NCBI RefSeq assembly: GCF_000815105.2
Contig: NZ_CP010310.2
Coordinates: forward strand, 3,720,001-3,784,000
Direction of reading: 5' to 3'
From: Pandoraea pulmonicola
GTDB lineage: Bacteria > Pseudomonadota > Gammaproteobacteria > Burkholderiales > Burkholderiaceae
DNA length: 64,000 bases
Part shown: piece by piece, positions 9,208-17,890 of the stretch
How the letters are laid out: each line of letters starts with the position of its first letter
Numbering within the stretch: position 1 is the stretch's first letter
The notes under the pieces: model-generated
Database searches by the model: none
What the model was told of the DNA's origin: nothing
The model's input: only the letters and a program-made list of their open reading frames with translations
Translations under genes and position numbers: made by a program

Positions 9208-10596
9208 TTACTCCACGTGCGCCACACCGCCCGGGAGCATCGCGCCGCCCGCGACGTCACGGGGCAGCGCCCACGTCATCCAGTGCGAACGCAGTGCGAC
9301 GACCAGCAGGAAGGCCACGGCGGCCAGCGCGCCGAAGGTGGCGAAGCCCATCTGGTAGCTGCCCGTCGATTCCTTGGCGATGCCCATGATCACCGGCAGA
9401 TAGAAGCCGCCGATGCCGCCGGCCGCGCCGATGATGCCCGACATCAGGCCCGTCTTGCCCTGCCAGCGCTGCGGCACGAGCTGAAACGTGGCCCCGTTGC
9501 CGAGCCCGAAGCACAGGTAGACGAGCACGAGCAGCGCAATGCCGGCGCCCTGCGGCGGCATCCACGCCGCGAACACGAAGTCGCAGGCCGAGATGGCCGC
9601 AAGCAGCAACACCAGCGCGCGCACGCCTGAGATGCGGTCCGCGATCAGCCCGCCGATGGGGCGGACCAGCGCGCCGAGGAACGCCAGCAGCGACATGAAC
9701 AGGCCCGCTTCGATGCGCGGCATGCCATACAACGAGATGAGCAGCGTCGTCACGTACGAGGACATGCCGACGAAGCCGCCGAACGTGATGCTGTACACCA
9801 GCATGATCACCCACGTGTCGCGCTCGGCCAGCACGCCGCGATAGTGGCGCGGCAGCACCGCGATGGCGAGCAGCGCACCGAGCACCGGCAGCAGCAGCAC
9901 ACCGGTCTTGCCTTCGCCGAACGCACCGGCGTGAACGCACAACACGAGCGCGATCAAACCGGCCATCGTGATGAAGAAGCTAGTGAAGGCGCGCGCCGCA
10001 CTGCCCGACTTCACGCCCTGGTCCTTCGCCCAGAACACCAGCGCCAACGCCGCGAGCGCCAGCAACGGCAACGCGGCGCCGGCCGCGCGCGCCCAGCCGA
10101 AGTGTTCGGCCAGCCCCGGGAACATGAAGCCGTCGAGCACGGCGCCGACGTTGCCCGCCGCCGCCAGCCCCAGCACCAGCCCCTGCACCTTGGGCGGATA
10201 GTTGCTACCTGCCATCGGCAGCGCCACCGCGAAGCTCGCACCGCCGATGCCGAGGAACACACCGAGCACGAGCAGCAGCGTGTACGACGGTGTGCCGGGC
10301 ATGAGCAGCAGGACCACTGACGGAATCGCCGAGAGGGCGAGTCCCATCAACGCGATCCTGCGGCCGTCGTATGCCTGATAGAGATTGCCCAGCGTGACGC
10401 GCAGAATCGCGGCGCCGAGCACTGGCACGGCCACGAGAAAGCCGGTTTGTGCCGGCGTCATCGTAATGTCCTTGCCGATGAACGGCGCCAGCGGGCCGAA
10501 CATCACCCAGACGGTGAAACCCGTGTCGAAGTACAGAAAGCACGCAACCAGCGCGCGCCAGTTGCCACTTTTCAACGATTGCGTGAGCGTGCTCAT
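9208..10596 (-). CDS. narK: NarK/NasA-type nitrate/nitrite MFS transporter
   Basis: 462 residues with about twelve membrane helices. Near the N-terminus, ALVACFLYFDTGFTVWVMFGPLAPFI carries the nitrate-binding arginine region, and the two nitrate signature segments are GNVGAVLDGF and GIIGAAGGIGGF. It exchanges or imports nitrate and nitrite across the inner membrane. The start at 10596 follows GAGGG; the longer upstream frame runs through the leader hairpins and is not coding. Upstream are a sigma54 promoter and a leader with two hairpins and a terminator (separate entries), which point to nitrogen/nitrate control and an assimilatory role. No nitrate reductase gene is adjacent. Confidence 0.9.
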   Translation of the reverse strand: MSTLTQSLKSGNWRALVACFLYFDTGFTVWVMFGPLAPFIGKDITMTPAQTGFLVAVPVLGAAILRVTLGNLYQAYDGRRIALMGLALSAIPSVVLLLMPGTPSYTLLLVLGVFLGIGGASFAVALPMAGSNYPPKVQGLVLGLAAAGNVGAVLDGFMFPGLAEHFGWARAAGAALPLLALAALALVFWAKDQGVKSGSAARAFTSFFITMAGLIALVLCVHAGAFGEGKTGVLLLPVLGALLAIAVLPRHYRGVLAERDTWVIMLVYSITFGGFVGMSSYVTTLLISLYGMPRIEAGLFMSLLAFLGALVRPIGGLIADRISGVRALVLLLAAISACDFVFAAWMPPQGAGIALLVLVYLCFGLGNGATFQLVPQRWQGKTGLMSGIIGAAGGIGGFYLPVIMGIAKESTGSYQMGFATFGALAAVAFLLVVALRSHWMTWALPRDVAGGAMLPGGVAHVE

Positions 10597-10620
10597 GGAG
10601 TCCCTCGTATTCGTGAGCCA

Positions 10621-10676
10621 AAAAAAAGCGCCCCGAAGCCGTAAGCCTGTGAACAGGCATGATGACTTCGGGACGC
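10621..10676 (-). terminator. Leader (attenuator) terminator of narK
   Basis: On the minus strand the 11-bp stem GCGTCCCGAAG/CTTCGGGGCGC (10676-10666 with 10638-10628) encloses a smaller GCCTG/CAGGC hairpin and is followed by seven Ts (10627-10621). It lies 25 bases before the narK start and after the predicted promoter, so it is a transcription attenuator, not an end-of-gene terminator. Its 5' arm overlaps the second hexaloop hairpin, so the two folds exclude each other. Confidence 0.85.
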
Positions 10677-10742
10677 CGTTGCCCCGTCTGGATTCGGTGC
10701 AGAAAATTCGCTTGCCTTCACTCGGCCGCCATTGGCCTTGTG
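10669..10742 (-). promoter_or_regulatory. Probable ANTAR-protein (NasT/NasR) target: tandem hexaloop hairpins
   Basis: Two hairpins have six-base loops with A at position 1 and G at position 4. P1 is GGCC-AATGGC-GGCC (10737-10724), extended by CAC/GTG pairs around a small internal loop. P2 is CGGGGC-AACGGC-GTCCCG (10686-10669). This matches the published two-hairpin ANTAR target, where protein binding stabilises P2 and prevents the overlapping terminator. A nitrate-responsive NasT/NasR-type antiterminator encoded elsewhere is inferred. The P1-P2 spacing (37 nt) is longer than in the classical examples. Confidence 0.72.
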
Positions 10743-10750
10743 TCATCTTG

Positions 10751-10767
10751 AGCAAGCGGCGTGCCAA
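10751..10767 (-). promoter_or_regulatory. Sigma54 (RpoN) promoter of narK
   Basis: The minus strand reads TTGGCACG-CCGC-TTGCT, an exact match to the -24 GG/-12 GC consensus with the required 10 bases between GG and GC. The predicted start is near 10740, giving a leader of about 145 nt that contains the ANTAR-like hairpins and terminator. The site implies control by an enhancer-binding protein such as NtrC. Confidence 0.83.
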
Positions 10768-11136
10768 GCGACGACACGCTCGGCGCGAACACGCCTCACA
10801 CGCCCGGCGCACGGGGCTTCGCGATGTGCGCGTCGGGGGCAACGAGACGCCCCTGCGCGGGGGGAAGCCGCCCATGTCCGGCGCCCGGCGTGACACCGCA
10901 ACGGGCACGATGCCGCATCGCGATGCGGCGGCGCACCATTAACGTGCGCCGGGGCTGCCGCGAGCGGGAGCGTCGCGGGCTGGCCGAGGGGTGAGTGACG
11001 GAGCGACGACAGCGAGCGCACCGAGGCGTCCCTCCCCGCTTCGGCCGGTCGGCTGGACGCCTCGCCGGCGGCGGTGTACCTTGGCCGCGAGTTGTCCCAT
11101 CGTCCCCGCTTTCCAGCCCTCAATTTCGCCGCCCCT

Positions 11137-11796
11137 ATGAATGCCGACTTTTTCTCGCATCTGCTGCGCTTCCATCCTCGTTTGCTGCTTGCCATCGGCG
11201 TGGGCATCCTGGCGGGCGTGTTTGCGCAGGGGCATTTCAATGGCGTGACGCGCACGCTCATCGGATGGAATACGGGCGCCTGGGCCTATCTCGCGATGAT
11301 CTGGTTCATGATGGTCACGGCCCCGAAACGCAGCATCGAACGTTTCGCCGAGCAGGAGGATCAGAGCGCGGCGCTCGTGCTGACGGTCGTCAGCCTCTCG
11401 GCGATCGCCAGCGTGGCCGCCATCATCCACGAACTGGCCAGCGCGAAGACAGGTGCGCCACACCAAACTTCCGAGCACGTGCTGTTCGCCGCCGCCACGC
11501 TCATCGCCGGCTGGTTCCTCGTGCCCACCATCTACACGCTGCATTACGCACGCCTGTACTTCACCGACACGGAAAAACCGTTCGCGCTCATGTGGCCGGA
11601 CCGCGATTGCGATCCGGATTACTGGGACTTCCTGTACTTCTCGTTCACCATTGCCGTCGCGTCGCAGACCGCCGACGTCTCCCTCGCTTCGCGCCGCATG
11701 CGACGCGCCGCGCTCGCCCAGGCCGTCCTTTCGTTCTTCTTCAACCTGGCCGTGCTGGGCCTGTCGATCAACATCGGCGCGAGCCTGCTCAGCTAG
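11137..11796 (+). CDS. DUF1345-family membrane protein
   Basis: 219 residues with about five hydrophobic helices. The sequence GVGILAGVFAQG near the N-terminus and CDPDYWDFLYFSFTIAVASQTADV are typical of DUF1345 proteins, whose function is not established. The latter resembles a pore-like loop of two-TM channels, but I see no selectivity filter. I start at 11137 (MNADFF); the longer frame upstream has an unlikely Arg-rich leader. There is no operon partner: narK is divergent and cioA follows 259 bp later. Confidence 0.82.
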   Translation: MNADFFSHLLRFHPRLLLAIGVGILAGVFAQGHFNGVTRTLIGWNTGAWAYLAMIWFMMVTAPKRSIERFAEQEDQSAALVLTVVSLSAIASVAAIIHELASAKTGAPHQTSEHVLFAAATLIAGWFLVPTIYTLHYARLYFTDTEKPFALMWPDRDCDPDYWDFLYFSFTIAVASQTADVSLASRRMRRAALAQAVLSFFFNLAVLGLSINIGASLLS

Positions 11797-11936
11797 CGCC
11801 GCAGCCGCCTCGGGGCCACGCGCCGCGCGTGCCCCATGCGACATGGCGTCGCATGAGACGCCGACATAAAGTCTTTAAAAAACATACAACTAACGCAAAA
11901 TTCGGCGACCAATAAAACCGCGTCAATGCGCCACAT

Positions 11937-11970
11937 GTGACGACTTGTCACGCATGCTGCAACGCAGCAT
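11937..11970. promoter_or_regulatory. Paired palindromes upstream of cioA
   Basis: The 259-bp gap before cioA is AT-rich for this genome. It holds GTGAC-N5-GTCAC at 11937-11951, directly followed by ATGCTGC-AAC-GCAGCAT at 11954-11970, a perfect 7-bp inverted repeat. The first resembles a CRP/FNR-type dyad with altered spacing; the second could be an operator or a leader hairpin. I see no good FNR/Anr box (TTGAT-N4-ATCAA). Regulator unknown. Confidence 0.5.
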
Positions 11971-12055
11971 CTCCTACTATGTACGCAAACAAGCGGCAAT
12001 CGGATATCAACGTTGCCGTACATGACAGGGTTAATTTGCATACATAGAGCGCAAC

Positions 12056-13519
12056 ATGACTGCCGTCCCCGACGCCCTCGACCTGGCGCGCGTGCAATTC
12101 GCGTTTACGGTCTCCTTTCACATCATCTTCCCCGCCGTCTCCATCGGTCTCGCCAGCTTCATTGCCGTACTCGAAGGCTTGTGGCTCAAGACTCGCCAGC
12201 CGCACTATCTCGATCTGTGCCGCTTCTGGTCGAAGGCGTTCGCCGTGTGCTTCGGCATGGGTGTGGTTTCGGGCGTGGTGATGGCCTACCAGTTCGGCAC
12301 GAACTGGTCTGGCTTCTCCAGCTTCGCCGGCGCCGTCACCGGTCCTCTGCTCACCTACGAGGTGATGACGGCGTTCTTCCTCGAGGCGGGCTTCCTCGGC
12401 ATCATGCTGTTCGGATGGAATCGTGTGAGTCCGCGTGCACACTTCGCCGCCACGCTGTGTGTGGCCATCGGCACGCTGATTTCGACGTTCTGGATTCTCG
12501 CCTCGAACAGCTGGATGCAAACGCCGCAGGGCTACGAGATCGTGGACGGTCGTGTGGTCGTGCTGTCGTGGTGGGATGTGATCTTCAATCCCTCGTTTCC
12601 GTATCGCCTCGCGCACATGAGCATTGCCGCGTTCGTGGTGGCCGCGCTCGTTGTGGCGGGCACCGGGGCATGGCATCTGCTGCGCGGCCGCCGCGATCCG
12701 GCCGTCAAGACCATGTTCTCGATGGCGATGTGGCTGCTGCTGATCTTCGCGCCGCTGCAGGCCTTCGTCGGCGATCTGCACGGGCTGAACACGCGCGAGC
12801 ACCAGCCGGCCAAGCTCGCCGCGATGGAAGGACTGTGGGAAACGAAGACGGGCGGCACGCCGCTCAACCTCTTCGGGTGGCCCGACATGGACGCCGAGAC
12901 GACGCGCTATGCGCTCGAAGTGCCGCATCTGGGCAGTCTGATTCTCACGCACAGTTGGGACGGCGAGGTGCGCGGCCTGAAGGAATTCCCGAAGGACGAG
13001 CGCCCCAACGTGCCGCTCGTGTTCTGGAGTTTTCGCATCATGGTCGGCCTCGGGCTCGCGATGATCGCCGCCGCGCTCGCCGCCGTCTGGCTGCGCCGTC
13101 GGGGCACGCTCTTCACCTCGCGCCGCTTCGCACGCGTCATGCTCTGTCTGTCGCCGACCGGGTTCGTCGCGTTGCTCGCCGGATGGGTCACGACCGAAGC
13201 AGGCCGTCAGCCGTGGGTCGTCTACGGTGTGATGCGCACCGCCGAGGCCATTTCGCCAGTGAGCGCACAGCAGGTCCAGGTGTCGCTGTTCGTGCTCGTC
13301 GTCGCCTACTTCCTCGTGTTCGGCACCGGCGTGTATTACCTGCTGAAGATCCTGCGCGGCGGTCCCGTGCTTGCGGGACGGGGAGAGGAAGACGGACAAG
13401 GCGAACACCCGCGCCGCGAAGCGCACGCCGCACCGCGGGACATCGCCGATGTGGCGGGTGTGTCCGGGCGGTTGGAAACGCATCCCGTGCATCCCGTGCG
13501 CCCCGCGCCGAGTACCTGA
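12056..13519 (+). CDS. cioA: Cyanide-insensitive (bd-type) ubiquinol oxidase subunit I
   Basis: 487 residues and nine or so helices; the quinol-oxidising, heme-bearing subunit of a bd-type terminal oxidase. The N-terminal RVQFAFTVSFHIIFPAVSIG contains the heme ligand His22. The YEVMTAFFLEAGFLGIMLFGWNRV segment carries the acidic residues of the proton/heme-d channel. The periplasmic Q-loop is short, the mark of the CIO branch rather than E. coli CydA. The C-terminal ~45 residues are charged and low-complexity. cioB follows after 51 bp. It gives high-affinity, cyanide-tolerant respiration. Confidence 0.94.
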   Translation: MTAVPDALDLARVQFAFTVSFHIIFPAVSIGLASFIAVLEGLWLKTRQPHYLDLCRFWSKAFAVCFGMGVVSGVVMAYQFGTNWSGFSSFAGAVTGPLLTYEVMTAFFLEAGFLGIMLFGWNRVSPRAHFAATLCVAIGTLISTFWILASNSWMQTPQGYEIVDGRVVVLSWWDVIFNPSFPYRLAHMSIAAFVVAALVVAGTGAWHLLRGRRDPAVKTMFSMAMWLLLIFAPLQAFVGDLHGLNTREHQPAKLAAMEGLWETKTGGTPLNLFGWPDMDAETTRYALEVPHLGSLILTHSWDGEVRGLKEFPKDERPNVPLVFWSFRIMVGLGLAMIAAALAAVWLRRRGTLFTSRRFARVMLCLSPTGFVALLAGWVTTEAGRQPWVVYGVMRTAEAISPVSAQQVQVSLFVLVVAYFLVFGTGVYYLLKILRGGPVLAGRGEEDGQGEHPRREAHAAPRDIADVAGVSGRLETHPVHPVRPAPST

Positions 13520-13570
13520 GCCCGGCGCGGCATCGCATCGACTTCATTCGAGACTGTTTCGAGACTTCCC

Positions 13571-14569
13571 ATGGACCTGACCTTAGCCTGGGCCGCCGTC
13601 ATCGCGCTAGGCCTCTTTCTTTACGTGGTGCTCGACGGCTTCGACCTCGGCATCGGCATTCTCTTTCCGTTCTTCCCCGATGCTCGCGAGCGCGACACGA
13701 TGATGAACTCCGTGGCCCCCGTGTGGGACGGCAACGAGACCTGGCTGGTGCTCGGCGGCGCCGGCCTGCTCGCCGCCTTTCCGATGGTGTACTCGGTACT
13801 ACTCTCCGCGCTGTATCTGCCGCTGGTGCTGATGCTGGTGTGCCTGATCTTTCGCGGGGTCGCGTTCGAGATCCGCGGCAAGTCGCGTCGCACGCGACAG
13901 TGGTGGGATCTCGCATTCATCGGCGGCTCGGCCGGCGCCACGTTCTTCCAGGGTGTGGCGCTCGGTGCCTATCTCTCGGGCATTCCGGTGGAGAACGGGC
14001 AATTCGCCGGCGATGCCTTCGCGTGGGTCACGGCATTCAATCTGTTCACCGGCCTGGGACTTCTCGTGACGTACGCGCTGCTCGGCGCCTGCTGGCTGAT
14101 CGGCAAGACCGAAGGCGACCTGCAACGTCGCCTGCGCGTACTCGCGTGGCCGCTCACGCTGGCGCTCGTCGCGACGATGGCGATCGTGTCGCTGTGGACG
14201 CCGCTGCGCGTGCCGCTCGTGGCCGAGCGCTGGTTCAGCGGCGAATGGTTCTGGCGTTGCCTGCCGGTGCCTTTCCTCGTGGCGATCGCCGCCCTCGTGA
14301 TGCGTCGCGTGCTGCGTCGCGCGCACGACGCCACGCCGTTCTGGCTCGCCATCGGTCTCGTCTTCCTCGGCTACAGCGGCCTGCTCGTGAGCGCCTATCC
14401 GTATGCGATCCTGCCGGGCGTCACGCTGTGGGACGCCGCCGCGCCGCACTCGAGTCTGTCGTTCACGCTGTGGGGCGCGGCCTTCATCATTCCGGTCATC
14501 ATCGCCTACACGATGCTGGCGTACTGGGTCTTTCGCGGCAAGGTGACACACGATGCGCACTATCACTGA
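13571..14569 (+). CDS. cioB: Cyanide-insensitive ubiquinol oxidase subunit II
   Basis: 332 residues, the CydB/CioB partner of CioA. The N-terminus (ALGLFLYVVLDGFDLGIGIL) carries the conserved GFDLG motif, and PVWDGNETWLVLGGAGLLAAFP is the family signature. About eight or nine membrane helices are visible. It ends KVTHDAHYH, and the last 17 bases overlap the small DUF2474-type gene. The three genes form one operon. Confidence 0.94.
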   Translation: MDLTLAWAAVIALGLFLYVVLDGFDLGIGILFPFFPDARERDTMMNSVAPVWDGNETWLVLGGAGLLAAFPMVYSVLLSALYLPLVLMLVCLIFRGVAFEIRGKSRRTRQWWDLAFIGGSAGATFFQGVALGAYLSGIPVENGQFAGDAFAWVTAFNLFTGLGLLVTYALLGACWLIGKTEGDLQRRLRVLAWPLTLALVATMAIVSLWTPLRVPLVAERWFSGEWFWRCLPVPFLVAIAALVMRRVLRRAHDATPFWLAIGLVFLGYSGLLVSAYPYAILPGVTLWDAAAPHSSLSFTLWGAAFIIPVIIAYTMLAYWVFRGKVTHDAHYH

Positions 14570-14738
14570 TCTGGTCCGGCCTGCCGAGCGCCGGCGCCGC
14601 GAGCGCGCCACCCTGCAAAGCACATGGCAGCGCACGCTCGTTCGCTGGGGATGGTTCGTTGCGCTGTGGTGTGCCGGGGTGGCGGGCACGGCGCTGCTCG
14701 CGCTCCCCTTCAAGCTCATCATCGCCACGGCCAGATAA
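14553..14738 (+). CDS. Small DUF2474-type subunit of the Cio oxidase
   Basis: 61 residues: a basic N-terminus (ERRRRERATLQ) followed by one membrane helix (WGWFVALWCAGVAGTALLAL) and a short FKLIIATAR tail. Position, size and topology match the DUF2474 proteins that follow cioAB in many proteobacteria and are thought to be a third small subunit, like CydX in E. coli. It overlaps cioB by 17 bp, which indicates translational coupling. The assignment rests on context and the W-G-W helix pattern. Confidence 0.72.
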   Translation: MRTITDLVRPAERRRRERATLQSTWQRTLVRWGWFVALWCAGVAGTALLALPFKLIIATAR

Positions 14739-14793
14739 GGCGGCACGCTGGCGGCCGTGCTCACGGGTCCGGTCAGCCCCAGATGAAAGAAAA

Positions 14794-14830
14794 CGCCGAC
14801 AGGCCAGTTCGCAGCCCTGTCGGCGTTTTT
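14794..14830. terminator. Rho-independent terminator between the cio operon and folE
   Basis: A 10-bp stem CGCCGACAGG/CCTGTCGGCG (14794-14803 with 14816-14825) is followed by TTTTT on the plus strand and preceded by a run of As. It ends the cio operon and can also serve folE, which ends at 14851 on the other strand. Confidence 0.88.
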
Positions 14831-14850
14831 CGCGGCATGTCGCCGAGCAC

Positions 14851-15417
14851 TTACTTGTCGCGGGCCAGCGCCAGGAACTCCGTGCGCAGCGCGAGATTGG
14901 GCTGCAGTTCGCCGAGCATCGCCGACGTCACAGTCTCTTCCCCCGCCGTACGGATGCCGCGGCTTTCCATGCACATGTGACGGCAGGACACCACCACGCC
15001 CACGGCCTTCGGTTGCAGATGCGTCATCAGCGCGTCTGCGATCTGCGTGGTCAGGCGCTCCTGCACCTGCAAGCGGCGCGCGAAGCAATCGACCAGCCGC
15101 GTGAGTTTGGACAGGCCGACGATCTTGCCATTGGGCAGATAGCCGATGGTCGCCTTGCCGAAGAACGGCGCGAGATGGTGCTCGCAGTGGCTGTAGACAG
15201 GAATGCCGCGCACCACGATCAGTTCGTTGTATTGTTCGGCGCCGTCCTCGAAGACCTTGAGGACTTCGGCGGGGTCCTGTTCGTAACCGGCGGTCCAATG
15301 GCGCCAGGCCTTGGCCACGCGCGACGGCGTTTCGTGCAGGCCAGGGCGATTCGGGTCTTCGCCGATGTGTTTCAGGAATCGCTTCCAGTCGTTTTCGTCG
15401 AACGTGTCGTGGGACAT
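14851..15417 (-). CDS. folE: GTP cyclohydrolase I
   Basis: 188 residues; converts GTP to 7,8-dihydroneopterin triphosphate, the first step of folate and pterin synthesis. Zinc ligands are visible in YSHCEHHLAPFFGKATIGY (Cys78, His81) and in VVSCRHMCMESRG near the C-terminus. QVQERLTTQIADAL is also diagnostic. The start at 15417 has AAGGAG upstream; the 29-residue extension in the longer frame is not conserved-looking. The gene stands alone, separated from the cio operon by a terminator. Confidence 0.93.
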   Translation of the reverse strand: MSHDTFDENDWKRFLKHIGEDPNRPGLHETPSRVAKAWRHWTAGYEQDPAEVLKVFEDGAEQYNELIVVRGIPVYSHCEHHLAPFFGKATIGYLPNGKIVGLSKLTRLVDCFARRLQVQERLTTQIADALMTHLQPKAVGVVVSCRHMCMESRGIRTAGEETVTSAMLGELQPNLALRTEFLALARDK

Positions 15418-15544
15418 ATGAGTCAAGCTCCTTGCATGAGGTCCGGTGCGCTGCGCCGCAGCCGCTTGCGCTATCGCTGACGCGCCCCGTGCGCCGCCGG
15501 ACATGTGCGCACAATAGCAGAGAGTCCTGGCCCGCGCATGGCGC

Positions 15545-16477
15545 TCACTCTCTCGATCGGGCCTCGTCGGTCAGACATTGCATCAGCGTGGCGACGGGCC
15601 CGCGTTTGAGCGCGGACTGGCGCACGAGCACGCCCAACTCCCGGGTGAGCGGCGCGCCGGACAGCGGCAGCACCTGCACGCCGATCGCGCCCCTCCTTTC
15701 GCTTCCTTTTGTCCCCGCCTTTGCCGGCTTCCCGCCGTCCACCGGCAGACCGATCAACGTGGCCGGGACGATCGACCAGCCCAGCCGCGCGCGCACCATG
15801 CGCAGAATCACCTCCGGTTCATCGAGCTCCACGCCCTCCCGCACCCACACCCGGTGACGACGCAGATAACGCTCGACCAGATCGCCGCCGTACGAGCGCC
15901 GGTTGTAGCGCACGAACGGCAGCGACGCCGCCCAATCGGCCATCGTGCCGCGCGCGCCCTTCGGCGCGATGGCGACGTACGGCTCGTACATGAGCGTGAG
16001 CCACTTCATGTCCGCTGGCACGCCGATACGCGGACGGATCATCACCGCAAGATCGAGTTCCTTCGCGTCGAGTTGCGCAAGCAACTGCACCGACATGCCC
16101 GGCACGATGTTCAGATGCGGCATGGCGCCGAGCGACGTCCAGCGTCGCACCGCCCCCGGCAGCAATCCCAGTTGCACCGTCAGAATCGCGCCGACGTGGA
16201 TGGGCGCCAGCGCGGCCTGCATGCCGCGCGCATCCGCCTCGCCGCGCATCGCCTGGTACCCCGCGATCACACCCTGCGCCTGCGCCAGCAGGCGGCGGCC
16301 ATCGTCCGAGAGCGAGACCGCGCGACCGGTGCGCTCGAAGAGCTGCACACCGAGATCGTCTTCGAGTCGCTGGATCTGCGCGCTCACGGCCGACTGCGTG
16401 AGTCCAAGACGCGCGCCCGCCGCGGAAAACGACGCGGTTTCGGCTGCCGTGACGAAGGTTTTGAGGTAACGGATCAT
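15545..16477 (-). CDS. LysR-family regulator
   Basis: 310 residues. The helix-turn-helix is FVTAAETASFSAAGARLGLT, then QSAVSAQIQRLEDDLGV. The effector domain starts near residue 90. A Lys/Gly-rich insert (GGKPAKAGTKGSERRG) interrupts the second lobe at about residues 251-266 and is unusual for the family. It is divergent from the VOC and FAH-family genes, which are the likely targets. The divergent region has a CGAAT-T-ATTCG dyad at 16505-16515 that could be its operator. Confidence 0.88.
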   Translation of the reverse strand: MIRYLKTFVTAAETASFSAAGARLGLTQSAVSAQIQRLEDDLGVQLFERTGRAVSLSDDGRRLLAQAQGVIAGYQAMRGEADARGMQAALAPIHVGAILTVQLGLLPGAVRRWTSLGAMPHLNIVPGMSVQLLAQLDAKELDLAVMIRPRIGVPADMKWLTLMYEPYVAIAPKGARGTMADWAASLPFVRYNRRSYGGDLVERYLRRHRVWVREGVELDEPEVILRMVRARLGWSIVPATLIGLPVDGGKPAKAGTKGSERRGAIGVQVLPLSGAPLTRELGVLVRQSALKRGPVATLMQCLTDEARSRE

Positions 16478-16648
16478 CTATCGAAAAATTTGTGACTGAG
16501 CGACCGAATTATTCGTTTCTGATTATTTTTATCGATGGATAGAATCTACCGCAAAACGGCGATGCCCCCGCGCCCCGTCGAGAAAATGTCGCGGCCCCAG
16601 CCGGGCGGCACGACGTTCGTTCATCCTCACATTGCACCGGAGTCCCCG

Positions 16649-17068
16649 ATGGCTACACCGCTCTTTCATCTCGCCTTTCCCGTCGACGACCTCGAAGCGG
16701 CCCGTCGCTTCTACGGCGGCGTGATGGGTTGCGCCGAAGGTCGCAGTTCGGATCACTGGATCGACTTCGATTTCTTCGGCCACCAGTTGGTCGCGCATCT
16801 GTCGCCCGACGAAGCCGGCAAACGTATCACGAATCCGGTGGACGGCGACGAGGTTCCCGTGCCGCATTTCGGCGTTATCCTTGATATGCCCGCTTGGCAT
16901 GCACTGGCCGAACGTCTGCGCACCGCCGGCACCCGCTTCGTGATCGAGCCGCACATTCGCTTTGCCGGGCAGGTCGGCGAGCAAGCGACGCTGTTCTTTT
17001 ACGATCCGGCCGGCAATGCGCTGGAATTCAAAGCGTTTGCCGATATGTCGCAGGTCTTCGCCAAGTAG
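16649..17068 (+). CDS. VOC-family (glyoxalase/dioxygenase fold) protein
   Basis: 139 residues, one VOC module pair: [25 protein letters not shown] at the start and [16 protein letters not shown] at the end, with a metal-ligand-like histidine in the first and glutamate in the second. Such proteins act as small lyases, isomerases or dioxygenases. CGGAG lies 7 bases before the ATG at 16649; the longer frame is rejected. The FAH-family gene follows 91 bp later, which suggests a two-gene catabolic unit under the divergent LysR. Confidence 0.86.
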   Translation: MATPLFHLAFPVDDLEAARRFYGGVMGCAEGRSSDHWIDFDFFGHQLVAHLSPDEAGKRITNPVDGDEVPVPHFGVILDMPAWHALAERLRTAGTRFVIEPHIRFAGQVGEQATLFFYDPAGNALEFKAFADMSQVFAK

Positions 17069-17159
17069 TCGCGATGGTGGGCTCGCGCGAGCCGCACGCC
17101 GCCCTTGTCCCCTCGAGGTTTCGTTTCGTCGTATTTTTGTTTTCCCCGAGAGTCCTCTC

Positions 17160-17864
17160 ATGAGCCAATTCGTTATTTCGGCCCCGCCGCAAGCGTCGGT
17201 CGCCATTGCCGGCAGCGATGCCCGATTCCCCGTTCGCCGCGTGTTCTGCGTCGGCCGCAACTATGCCGCGCACGCACGCGAGATGGGCAGCAACCCCGAT
17301 CGCGAACCGCCGTTCTTCTTCATGAAGCCGGCCGACGCCGTCGTGGCGGCGCAGGGCACGCTGCCCTATCCGCCGCTCACGAGCGAGCTGCATCACGAGA
17401 TCGAGCTGGTGGTGGCCATCGGGGCGGGCGGCGAAAACGTCGACGCCTCGCAGGCCTTGTCGCTGGTATGGGGCTATGGCGTGGGCGTCGACCTCACGCG
17501 CCGCGACCTGCAACAGCAGGCGAAGGACACGCGCCGTCCATGGGACTGGGGCAAGGCGTTCGATGCATCGGCGCCGTGCGGCCCGCTCCATGCCGTGGCC
17601 GAGGTCGGGCATCCCGCCGAAGGCCGCGTGTGGCTCGACGTGAACGGCGAGAATCGCCAGACCGGCGATCTCAACGAGTTGATCTGGTCGGTGCCCGATC
17701 TGATCGCGGAGATCTCGCGCAGCGTGAGGCTCGCCCCCTGCGATCTCATCTTCACCGGCACGCCCGCCGGCGTCGGCGCGCTCGAGCCCGGTGACAAGGT
17801 CACCGCGGGTGTGGCCGGCGTCGGCGAGATCGCCTTCACCATGGGTCCGAAACCGGCGGCCTGA
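17160..17864 (+). CDS. Fumarylacetoacetate hydrolase (FAH)-family protein
   Basis: 234 residues. The FAHD1-like core is shown by FCVGRNYAAHAREMG, FFFMKPADAVV, the metal-binding LHHEIELVVAIG (Glu-x-Glu) and FTGTPAGVGALEPGD. These enzymes hydrolyse acyl-pyruvates or decarboxylate oxaloacetate or 4-oxalocrotonate-type acids. The start at 17160 (MSQFVIS) follows a short AG-rich stretch; the upstream part of the frame overlaps the VOC gene and is discarded. The specific substrate is not determinable. Confidence 0.9.
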   Translation: MSQFVISAPPQASVAIAGSDARFPVRRVFCVGRNYAAHAREMGSNPDREPPFFFMKPADAVVAAQGTLPYPPLTSELHHEIELVVAIGAGGENVDASQALSLVWGYGVGVDLTRRDLQQQAKDTRRPWDWGKAFDASAPCGPLHAVAEVGHPAEGRVWLDVNGENRQTGDLNELIWSVPDLIAEISRSVRLAPCDLIFTGTPAGVGALEPGDKVTAGVAGVGEIAFTMGPKPAA

Positions 17865-17890
17865 AATCGCTCGCGGGCCCGGCGGCGAGG

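Noticed and set aside
11797..12055. FNR/Anr box before cioA
   Set aside because: No TTGAT-N4-ATCAA match; the only ATCAA-like words lack a partner at the right spacing.
12013..15480. Very long plus-strand open frame (over 1,100 codons) across cioA-cioB and beyond
   Set aside because: It is out of frame with cioA and cioB, is extremely Arg/Ala-rich and matches no motif. High G+C makes stop codons rare in the off frames.
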